NCBI RefSeq assembly: GCF_048820975.1
Contig: NZ_JBMEUF010000001.1
Location: 2,661,759 to 2,725,758 of the forward strand
DNA from: Glaciecola sp048820975
Lineage (GTDB): Bacteria; Pseudomonadota; Gammaproteobacteria; Enterobacterales; Alteromonadaceae
Direction: 5' to 3'
DNA length: 64,000 nucleotides
Under the pieces are notes generated by a model. That model did not search any database and was not told the origin of the DNA. It saw only the letters and a program-made list of their open reading frames with translations. Shown piece by piece: positions 8,974-15,750 of this stretch. The translations under genes and the position numbers were made by a program. How positions within the stretch are numbered: position 1 is the first letter of the stretch; each line of letters starts with the position of its first letter.

Positions 8974-10659
8974 TTACTTAGTTTTAATACCGCGCTTTTC
9001 CATTGAGGCATAAATCATTTTCGCTTGTGTAAGTGTAACTAAGTTGTTCACTAACCAATACAAAACTAACCCTGATGGGAACCACAAGAAGAACACCGTC
9101 ATCGCTACTGGCATAAACTGCATTAGTTTTTGCTGTAGAGGGTCTTGAATGGTCATTGGCTGCAAGCGCTGTAAGAAGTACATGCTTAAGCCTGTTAATA
9201 TAGGTAATACAAAGTATGGGTCTTTAACTGACAAGTCAGTAATCCAGAAAATAAAGTCAGCATGACGTAATTCCACACTTTCAAGTAATACCCAATAAAG
9301 CGCTAAGAATATAGGCATTTGCAATATAAGCGGAAAGCAACCGCCCATAGGATTTACTTTTTCTTTCTTATAAAGCTCCATCATAGCTTGAGACATTTTT
9401 TGGCGGTCATCACCAAAACGGTCTTTTAGCTGAGCCATTTTAGGGGCAAGGTTACGCATTTTTGCCATAGACTCATATTGTTTCTTAGTTAACCAATACA
9501 TTGCACCTTTAACTATTAAGGTAATTAGTATGATTGCTAAACCCCAGTTGCCAGCGAAGCCATGTAAAAACTGTAGCATGGCAAATAAAAATTTAGATAT
9601 GAACCACAGCACGCCATAATCAACCGTTAAATCAAGGCCATCAGCAATTTCCTCTAGGGTATCTTGGTCTTTAGGACCTACATATAACTCACTAGAAATA
9701 GTAGCAGTTTCACCAGGTTGTATATTAACTTGCTCGCCAGTAAAGCGAATAACTGCATATTTGTTTTGCAGCATAAGCGCTGAAATAGTGTTTTCTTGAT
9801 CTTGTGGCGGTACCCATGCAGCTACGAAATAATGTTCAATCATTCCTACCCAACCACCCATGGTTGATTCTTTTAGCTTGTCATCGGCAATATCGTCAAA
9901 TGATAGTTTGTCGAAACGGTCTTCTTTAGTTGAAAATGCCGCACCGCGATAGGTAGGCATAAACATACTGCCACCTTCTACATCATTTGTACTTTGAAGT
10001 AATTGAGCAAACTGTCTTACTTTAGCTACTTCAGATTTATTGTTTGTAACTGAGTAATCAACATCAATAAGATGGCTATCTTTGGTAAAGGTAAACGTTT
10101 TTGTTACTGAAACGCCATCGTTTGATTGCCAAGTTAGAGGAACTACTAAGGTGTTGTCAGTCAGGGTATAAGTACTGCTTGTGGCGCTGTACTGTGCACG
10201 GCCGGCATTTGTATCGGTTCCGTCTTTACCAATTAATCCACTTTGCGCTACATGAATAAGTGCGTCATCAGGTTTTAGTAAAGGGTAGGAGTCATTCGAG
10301 CCTTGAGTAAGGGGGTATTTTACCAAATCAGCTTGTACTACATCACCGCCAATCAAATCAATTTTGATAAAGAAGCTGTCAGTATTTACCGTAATGTATC
10401 TGTTCTCATTAGTTGAGCTTGGCAAAGTAGTTAATGGTTTATCATCTTCTTCAGGTACCAAACCGCCTAAATTGCTTTCATTTGTAGATGGAAGCGCTGA
10501 GGGCTGCGCCGAAGGAATCCCTAGGTTAGTTGGGCCGCTTTCAGTTTCTTGTGCCACGGGTTGCACAACTTTAGGTCCATACGCTTCTTGGTATTCAGTC
10601 CAGAGTAAAAAACTGACTAACAATAAACCTATGATTAATATACTTCTTTGGGATTCCAT
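8974..10659 (-). CDS. yidC: Membrane protein insertase YidC
   Basis: A 561-residue inner-membrane insertase (Oxa1 family) that works with or without SecYEG. The first segment MESQRSILIIGLLLVSFLLW is the N-terminal membrane anchor. A large periplasmic beta domain follows (about 60-345). The C-terminal core has five membrane helices, with the conserved cytoplasmic hairpin KKQYESMAKMRNLAPK, whose Arg corresponds to the essential hydrophilic-groove arginine, and VNPMGGCFPLILQMPIFLALYW. The yidD stop lies 11 bp upstream of its start. A terminator follows. Confidence 0.97.
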   Translation of the reverse strand: MESQRSILIIGLLLVSFLLWTEYQEAYGPKVVQPVAQETESGPTNLGIPSAQPSALPSTNESNLGGLVPEEDDKPLTTLPSSTNENRYITVNTDSFFIKIDLIGGDVVQADLVKYPLTQGSNDSYPLLKPDDALIHVAQSGLIGKDGTDTNAGRAQYSATSSTYTLTDNTLVVPLTWQSNDGVSVTKTFTFTKDSHLIDVDYSVTNNKSEVAKVRQFAQLLQSTNDVEGGSMFMPTYRGAAFSTKEDRFDKLSFDDIADDKLKESTMGGWVGMIEHYFVAAWVPPQDQENTISALMLQNKYAVIRFTGEQVNIQPGETATISSELYVGPKDQDTLEEIADGLDLTVDYGVLWFISKFLFAMLQFLHGFAGNWGLAIILITLIVKGAMYWLTKKQYESMAKMRNLAPKMAQLKDRFGDDRQKMSQAMMELYKKEKVNPMGGCFPLILQMPIFLALYWVLLESVELRHADFIFWITDLSVKDPYFVLPILTGLSMYFLQRLQPMTIQDPLQQKLMQFMPVAMTVFFLWFPSGLVLYWLVNNLVTLTQAKMIYASMEKRGIKTK

Positions 10660-10670
10660 AACAGTCTCTA

Positions 10671-10961
10671 TTAATTGGTGTTAATTTTTGATTTATGTAT
10701 TGTGTGATTTTTTTGCTTAGCGGGTGGTACTAAGTCAATGCCGCCAGGATGCATAGGCTGGCATTTTATAATACGTTTAATTGCTAAATAACTACCCGTT
10801 AATGCGCCATGCTCTTTTAAAGCCTGATGCGCATAACATGAACAAGTGGGATGAAACCGACAATTTTGCCCTAAAAACGGGGATATAAACAACTGATAAA
10901 AACGTACTATTAATAATAAGGGGAAAGCTAATAGGTGTTTGATTGTATGACTTACGCACAT
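10671..10961 (-). CDS. yidD: Membrane protein insertion efficiency factor YidD
   Basis: A 96-residue protein with the YidD hallmark: RFYQLFISPFLGQNCRFHPTCS, then CYAHQAL and a CQPMHPGGIDLVPP segment. Three conserved cysteines (C34, C40, C42 region) are present. YidD is a small amphipathic protein at the inner face of the membrane that assists YidC. The start codon overlaps the rnpA 3' end by 10 bp, the usual coupled arrangement. The C-terminal tail (KQKNHTIHKSKINTN) is longer and less conserved than usual. Confidence 0.93.
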   Translation of the reverse strand: MCVSHTIKHLLAFPLLLIVRFYQLFISPFLGQNCRFHPTCSCYAHQALKEHGALTGSYLAIKRIIKCQPMHPGGIDLVPPAKQKNHTIHKSKINTN

Positions 10962-11311
10962 CTTTTGCTAATCCTTCGCCACAAACTTTCAAGTTGCTTA
11001 TTAAGTTGAGTATTATCTAACTCATTTATACCATGTTTTGCGATCACGATGATATCAACATTTGGAAACTTGTGGTTATTTAAGCGGAAACTTTCTCTTA
11101 TACATCGTTTAATACGATTTCTATGTACTGCAAGCTTTACTTTTTTCTTAGGCACAGTTACACCTAAACGAGCATGGTCTAAGTCGTTATGTCGAGCGAG
11201 TATAGTAATAGTTTTGGATGTTGCAGGAATAGCTTGTTCGAAAACGTAAGAGAAGTTTCGAGGAGTCAACAGACGTGACTCCCTCGGGTATGTAAAGCTT
11301 TTAGCTTGCAC
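10952..11311 (-). CDS. rnpA: Ribonuclease P protein component
   Basis: A 119-residue basic protein that binds the RNase P RNA and helps process tRNA 5' leaders. It has the RnpA signature RNRIKRCIRESFR (residues about 69-81), an N-terminal RLLTPRNFSYVF and LGVTVPKKKVKLAVHRN. rpmH lies 17 bp upstream and yidD overlaps it downstream, the standard ribosomal protein L34 operon. Confidence 0.97.
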   Translation of the reverse strand: MQAKSFTYPRESRLLTPRNFSYVFEQAIPATSKTITILARHNDLDHARLGVTVPKKKVKLAVHRNRIKRCIRESFRLNNHKFPNVDIIVIAKHGINELDNTQLNKQLESLWRRISKRCA

Positions 11312-11328
11312 GGTATAATATTACCGAA

Positions 11329-11463
11329 TTAAGCTGATAAGCTCTTTCTACCTTTTGCTCTGCGATTAGCAATCACTTTGCGACCGTTTTTAGTGGCCAT
11401 GCGAGCACGGAAACCGTGAGAGCGCTTGCGCTTTAAGTTACTTGGTTGAAAAGTTCTTTTCAT
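11329..11463 (-). CDS. rpmH: 50S ribosomal protein L34
   Basis: A 44-codon gene. The translation MKRTFQPSNLKRKRSHGFRA followed by RMATKNGRKVIANRRAKGRK and a short LSA tail is a full-length bacterial L34. It is first gene of the rpmH-rnpA-yidD-yidC operon, driven by the promoter at 11563-11591. Confidence 0.98.
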   Translation of the reverse strand: MKRTFQPSNLKRKRSHGFRARMATKNGRKVIANRRAKGRKSLSA

Positions 11464-11562
11464 GACCTGATTCTCATTAAGTTATAGTTACACTGACAAG
11501 TCTCATAATTCTGTAGCCAAACTGCTATAGCGATAAAACGTGCCTCATTAATTGGACGCGGA

Positions 11563-11591
11563 ATAATAGAGATCTAGACCAGTAAAGTCAA
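11563..11591 (-). promoter_or_regulatory. sigma70 promoter of the rpmH operon
   Basis: On the minus strand a -35 TTGACT (11586-11591) and a -10 TATTAT (11563-11568) are separated by exactly 17 bp. The rpmH start lies about 100 bp downstream. Strong and close to consensus, as expected for a ribosomal protein operon. Confidence 0.8.
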
Positions 11592-11639
11592 GGCTTAAGT
11601 CGTATTATTCACTAAGTTTTCTGATTCTTTTTTAATCGA

Positions 11640-11663
11640 CATATGTTTCATATGAAACATATG
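11640..11663. repeat. Perfect 24-bp palindrome with parS-like core
   Basis: Both 12-nt arms match exactly. The inner 16 bp (11644-11659), TGTTTCATATGAAACA, equals the parS sequence found at the end of recF except that the central CG is TA. It could be a degenerate ParB site or an operator for another dimeric regulator controlling dnaA or rpmH. Confidence 0.7.
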
Positions 11664-11716
11664 ATTATTTACAGTCTAAAATTGCTGGTTTTATATGTAA
11701 ATGTGTACAAAATAAC

Positions 11717-11725
11717 TTATCCACA
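11717..11725 (+). promoter_or_regulatory. DnaA box (TTATCCACA)
   Basis: Perfect high-affinity DnaA box about 245 bp upstream of the dnaA start. Confidence 0.7.
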
Positions 11726-11855
11726 AAATTTATTTAAACTAAGGTATAAAGTAGCTTTTTATTCCTAAAATGATCTATAAAATTCTTTAGTTTCGCTAGT
11801 TATTAAGCATATTATAAAATATATAAGTAATTAAATTAATGGCTTATGAAATAAT

Positions 11856-11864
11856 TGTGCATAA
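11856..11864 (-). promoter_or_regulatory. DnaA box, inverted (TGTGCATAA)
   Basis: Reverse complement of TTATGCACA, the same variant as at 2364-2372. It lies about 105 bp upstream of dnaA. Confidence 0.6.
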
Positions 11865-11897
11865 CTTAGCTAAAACAATGCAATTCCCCTCATTTAA

Positions 11898-11906
11898 TGT
11901 GGATAA
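11898..11906 (-). promoter_or_regulatory. DnaA box, inverted (TGTGGATAA)
   Basis: Perfect inverted DnaA box 63 bp upstream of the dnaA start, well placed for autorepression. Confidence 0.7.
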
Positions 11907-11968
11907 AGCGTTTTATTTCACCTATTATAGCCGGCCCTCATTTCACCGTTAGCGATTAAGGAAGGCTT

Positions 11969-13465
11969 TTGGCTATAAACTGGACTGACTGTTTAGACTC
12001 ACTTAAACATGATCTAGACGCAGAGCAATTTAATATGTGGCTAAAACCACTTAAATCCCATTTTGATGGTGAAACACTTCGCCTTTATGCCGCAAATAAG
12101 TTTATTTTGGGCTGGGTGAAAGACGAATACTATAATGTAATCACGGCAGTACTTAAGCAGCTATATGGTTCTGATGCTCCCATACTATCTTTAGAAGATG
12201 GTGTGCCACCCGTAGTGGCTCAGCCGAGTGCAAATGTAGAGCAGGCTAATACGAAAACAGCGCCTTCTAATTCACCTCAGCTTAGTGAAGAATATTCTTC
12301 AGGTATTACACCTAAATTAACCATAAACCCTGTGAATACTAACTCAGAGAAAGAGTACAACGTTTTCACTGCACCCCAAGAACTCGCTCCAGCTCCGCCG
12401 CCGGTGCCTGCTAGCAAGCAAGTTGTACCTAAGTTAGATAATCATAATAGTAACGTAAATGCTAATTATACCTTTGACAACTTCGTTGAAGGTAAGTCAA
12501 ACCAAATGGCGCGAGCAGCCGCTACTCAAGTCGCTCTTAACCCTGGTGATCCATACAATCCATTGTTTTTGTATGGCGGAACGGGCTTAGGTAAAACTCA
12601 CTTAATACATGCAATTGGTAATGAAATTTTAGCTAAAAAGCCAAATGCTAAAATTGTGTATATGCATTCTGAGCGCTTTGTACAAGACATGGTAAAAGCG
12701 CTTCAAAATAATGCGATAGAAGAATTTAAACGTTTTTACCGCTCAGTAGATGCATTGCTAATTGATGATATTCAATTTTTCGCAAACAAAGAGCGCTCGC
12801 AGGAAGAGTTTTTTCATACCTTTAACGCGCTGTTAGAAGGCAATCAACAAATTATACTTACCTCTGATAGGTACCCGAAAGAGATTGATGGTGTTGAAGA
12901 CCGATTAAAATCACGTTTCGGCTGGGGTTTAACAGTTATTATTGAGCCACCTGAATTGGAAACACGGGTTGCTATCCTTTTATCTAAGGCAAAGCAAAAC
13001 CGAATTGACCTAGCGCATGAAGTTGCGTTCTTTATGGCGAAGAAAATTCGTTCAAATGTACGAGAACTTGAAGGTGCTTTAAATAGAGTAATTGCCAACG
13101 CAAACTTTACTGGTAAACAGATTACCATTGATTTCGCTAAAGAAGCGTTAAGAGATTTACTTGCCTTGCAAGATAAGTTAGTTACTATTGATAATATAAT
13201 AAAAACGGTAGCTGACTATTATAAGATTAAAGTATCTGATATTTTATCAAAAAGAAGAACACGAAGCGTAGCTCGTCCTCGACAAATGGCTATGGCTTTG
13301 GCAAAAGAATTAACTAATAATAGTTACCCTGAAATTGGTAATTCTTTTGGCGGCCGTGACCACACAACCGTAATACATGCGGTTAAAAAAGTAGAAGAAT
13401 TACGCGGCGATTCTCATGATATTGCAGAAGATTACACTAATTTAGTTCGTACATTATCGTCTTAG
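11969..13465 (+). CDS. dnaA: Chromosomal replication initiator protein DnaA
   Basis: A 498-residue initiator. Domain I (about 1-85, MAINWTDCLDSLKHDLDAEQ) is followed by a Pro-rich linker (about 90-160). The AAA+ domain III has Walker A GGTGLGKTH (about 203-211) and Walker B LLIDDIQFF. Domain IV ends with the DNA-binding signature GGRDHTTVIHA (about 462-472). The start is TTG at 11969: an in-frame TAA lies 12 bp upstream, an AAGGAAG ribosome-binding site (11958-11964) is correctly spaced, and the next ATG would delete conserved domain I residues. It is first of dnaA-dnaN-recF-gyrB and probably autoregulated through the upstream DnaA boxes. Confidence 0.98.
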   Translation: MAINWTDCLDSLKHDLDAEQFNMWLKPLKSHFDGETLRLYAANKFILGWVKDEYYNVITAVLKQLYGSDAPILSLEDGVPPVVAQPSANVEQANTKTAPSNSPQLSEEYSSGITPKLTINPVNTNSEKEYNVFTAPQELAPAPPPVPASKQVVPKLDNHNSNVNANYTFDNFVEGKSNQMARAAATQVALNPGDPYNPLFLYGGTGLGKTHLIHAIGNEILAKKPNAKIVYMHSERFVQDMVKALQNNAIEEFKRFYRSVDALLIDDIQFFANKERSQEEFFHTFNALLEGNQQIILTSDRYPKEIDGVEDRLKSRFGWGLTVIIEPPELETRVAILLSKAKQNRIDLAHEVAFFMAKKIRSNVRELEGALNRVIANANFTGKQITIDFAKEALRDLLALQDKLVTIDNIIKTVADYYKIKVSDILSKRRTRSVARPRQMAMALAKELTNNSYPEIGNSFGGRDHTTVIHAVKKVEELRGDSHDIAEDYTNLVRTLSS

Positions 13466-13485
13466 TTTACTAACTTGGAAAACAA

Positions 13486-14613
13486 ATGAATTTCACCATA
13501 AGTAGAGAAGCTTTTTTACAACCCCTTCAGTTAGTCGCTGGTGCTGTTGAACGTCGTCATACCTTACCAATTCTGTCAAACGTGTTAATACGCGTGAGCG
13601 AAGGTGCATTATGGATGACGGGAACAGACTTAGAGGTTGAACTTATTGCGAACATTAAGTTGTCTGGCAACAGTTCTGACGGGCAAATTACCGTTCCGGC
13701 TAAGAAACTTTTAGATATTGTGCGTGGCTTACCAGAAGACTGCACCATACTGTTTAGTGTTGACGAGAATAAAGCCTTACTTAAATCAGGGCGTTCAAAA
13801 TATTCTTTATCTACTTTAAGTGCTGATGACTATCCTAATTTAGAAGACTGGGAAGGTGACAGTGAATTCGAGATTTCACAAGAATCTTTGAAGCAACTCA
13901 TTGAATCTGTTCAATTTTCTATGGCTCAGCAAGATGTTCGTTACTACTTAAATGGTATGAGTTTAGAAACATCTGACAATCAAATTCGTACTGTTGCTAC
14001 CGATGGTCACCGTTTGGCAATGTCATTGGTAGACTATTCTGCAGAATCTTTACCAAGCAAACAGGTTATTATTCCTCGCAAAGGTGTAATGGAAATATCA
14101 CGATTAATTGATGATTCTGACACTAAGGTAAAAGTCCAACTTGGTGCTAACCATATTCGTTTGTTCAGCAATTCTTTCATTTTTACAAGTAAGTTAGTTG
14201 ACGGCCGATTCCCTGACTACAACCGCGTAGTGCCTAAGGGCGCTGATAAAGGTTTAGTTGTTTATCGTGACGTGATCAAAGGCGCTTTTTCTCGTGCTAT
14301 GATTTTAACCAACGAGAAATTCAAAGGGGTTAGGCTAAACCTAGAACCTGGCGAATTAAAAATTACAGCAACTAATCCAGAGCAAGAACAAGCTGAAGAA
14401 ATTATTGATGTTGATTATCAAGGTGAGAGCTTAGAGATTGGGTTTAACGTTGCATACTTAATTGATGCGTTAAATGCTATACATACTGACTCTGTTATTT
14501 TCAAATTGTCAGATTCAAATGCCAGTGCTTTGGTGCACGGAATAAAAATGGTAGATGGTGAAGCAATTGATGATGATTCTTCTCAATACGTTATTATGCC
14601 AATGCGTTTGTAG
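13486..14613 (+). CDS. dnaN: DNA polymerase III beta subunit (sliding clamp)
   Basis: A 375-residue clamp with three repeated clamp folds, slightly longer than the 366 of Escherichia coli. It starts MNFTISREAFLQPLQLVAGAVERRHTLPILSN and contains the clamp segment ATDGHRLA (about 165-172). It ends YVIMPMRL, the conserved C-terminal strand at the protein-binding cleft. It tethers DNA polymerase III and other partners to DNA. It lies 20 bp after dnaA and 40 bp before recF on the same strand. Confidence 0.98.
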   Translation: MNFTISREAFLQPLQLVAGAVERRHTLPILSNVLIRVSEGALWMTGTDLEVELIANIKLSGNSSDGQITVPAKKLLDIVRGLPEDCTILFSVDENKALLKSGRSKYSLSTLSADDYPNLEDWEGDSEFEISQESLKQLIESVQFSMAQQDVRYYLNGMSLETSDNQIRTVATDGHRLAMSLVDYSAESLPSKQVIIPRKGVMEISRLIDDSDTKVKVQLGANHIRLFSNSFIFTSKLVDGRFPDYNRVVPKGADKGLVVYRDVIKGAFSRAMILTNEKFKGVRLNLEPGELKITATNPEQEQAEEIIDVDYQGESLEIGFNVAYLIDALNAIHTDSVIFKLSDSNASALVHGIKMVDGEAIDDDSSQYVIMPMRL

Positions 14614-14653
14614 TAAATACTAATAAGAACTTTTATTCTTGTAATTTCAAACC

Positions 14654-15748
14654 ATGCATATTGAACAGATACGGTTGTTAAATTTTAGAAATTTTGCAAC
14701 CGTTGATATGCAGCCGCATCCACACCTAAATATAATTTTTGGTGAGAATGGCGCGGGAAAATCCTCTCTTCTAGAAGTTATTCATGTACTAGGATTTGGC
14801 CGTTCGTTTAGAACATCTAAATCAGATACCTTTATTAGCCACAGTGAAAAGTCAGCTTCCGGCTTTTGTAAATATACTTTAAACAATGATGTTTCTTCTT
14901 TGGGCTTCACTCGCTTAAAAGGGAATGGTTTTGAATTTAGTGTAAATGGTGAGCGTACTAAGCGAATCATCGATATTGTTCGTTTGCTGCCTGTTCAAAT
15001 TTTCACACCACAAAGTAGTGACCTATTACTAGGCGCGCCAGTAGGAAGAAGAAGATACATAGATTGGCTAGTGTTTCACGTGGAACACAATTTTCATAAG
15101 CAAAATTCGCGTTATCAATCGTGTTTAAATCAAAGAAATGCGCTGTTAAAAAAGTTTGATTTTAAACAAAGCAGTGAATTTTTGCAGCAAGACGTATGGC
15201 TAGAACAACTCGCTGATATAGGTGAATCTATATCTGAGCTAAGGGAAAGCTATGTTAAGCGCTTAAACGACGAAATAAGTGCCTTATATGCGCAATTTTA
15301 TCCTGAGTTAAATGTAGTATTGAGGTATAATACTGGTTGGGAAAAAAATATTAGCTTAAAAGACAGTATTCAAAATAAAGTTGAGCGTGATTTATTTCGA
15401 GGTTCAACTTCAAGCGGCCCACACAAAGCAGACTTACAGTTTCTTGTTGATGGGCGAAATGCAGCGGAATATTTGTCACGCGGCCAATTGCGATTACTGG
15501 TTTCATTATTGCTATTAGCTGAAGTTCGCTTACTAAAAAAGTTAACTGACAAACCTAGCGTATTTTTAATTGATGATATATCAGCAGAGTTAGATGAATC
15601 TACACGAGATAAATTTATCTCAACTTTGCTAGAGCAAGACACCCAAGTATTTGTGACAGGGATTGAGAAACAACAAATGTCATTTATGCAAAATTACAAC
15701 AACAAAAAAGTGTTTCACGTGAAACAAAATCACGTTTTTGAGGAGTGA
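14654..15748 (+). CDS. recF: DNA replication and repair protein RecF
   Basis: A 364-residue SMC-like ATPase that helps load RecA at gaps through RecOR. Walker A is GENGAGKSSLLE (about 31-42), the ABC signature is YLSRGQLRLLVS (about 275-286), and Walker B is FLIDDISAELDE (about 302-313). The ATG at 14654 gives MHIEQIRLLNFRNFA, the usual start. Its coding sequence contains two perfect parS-like 16-mers (15072-15087 and 15711-15726), both encoding VFHV. The stop lies just before the gyrB start, and the gyrB ribosome-binding site is inside recF. Confidence 0.97.
   Translation: MHIEQIRLLNFRNFATVDMQPHPHLNIIFGENGAGKSSLLEVIHVLGFGRSFRTSKSDTFISHSEKSASGFCKYTLNNDVSSLGFTRLKGNGFEFSVNGERTKRIIDIVRLLPVQIFTPQSSDLLLGAPVGRRRYIDWLVFHVEHNFHKQNSRYQSCLNQRNALLKKFDFKQSSEFLQQDVWLEQLADIGESISELRESYVKRLNDEISALYAQFYPELNVVLRYNTGWEKNISLKDSIQNKVERDLFRGSTSSGPHKADLQFLVDGRNAAEYLSRGQLRLLVSLLLLAEVRLLKKLTDKPSVFLIDDISAELDESTRDKFISTLLEQDTQVFVTGIEKQQMSFMQNYNNKKVFHVKQNHVFEE
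15072..15087. promoter_or_regulatory. parS: parS centromere-like site 1 (inside recF)
   Basis: TGTTTCACGTGGAACA, whose reverse complement TGTTCCACGTGAAACA is the canonical ParB-binding parS sequence. It encodes VFHVEH in RecF, so coding and partition functions overlap. It is within 13 kb of both candidate origins, as expected for chromosomal parS. Confidence 0.85.
15711..15726. promoter_or_regulatory. parS: parS centromere-like site 2 (3' end of recF)
   Basis: TGTTTCACGTGAAACA, a perfect 16-bp palindrome matching the parS consensus TGTTNCACGTGAAACA. It lies 639 bp from site 1 and 25 bp upstream of the gyrB start. Confidence 0.87.
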
Positions 15749-15750
15749 AG

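Larger units (their letters stand above)
11464..11968. other. rpmH-dnaA divergent intergenic region with DnaA boxes
   Basis: 505 bp without a gene, AT-rich. It holds the leftward rpmH promoter (11563-11591), a perfect 24-bp palindrome (11640-11663) and three DnaA boxes (11717-11725, 11856-11864, 11898-11906). The boxes suit DnaA autoregulation of its own promoter. In pseudomonads the origin itself lies in this gap, so a second or alternative origin cannot be excluded. Confidence 0.8.
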
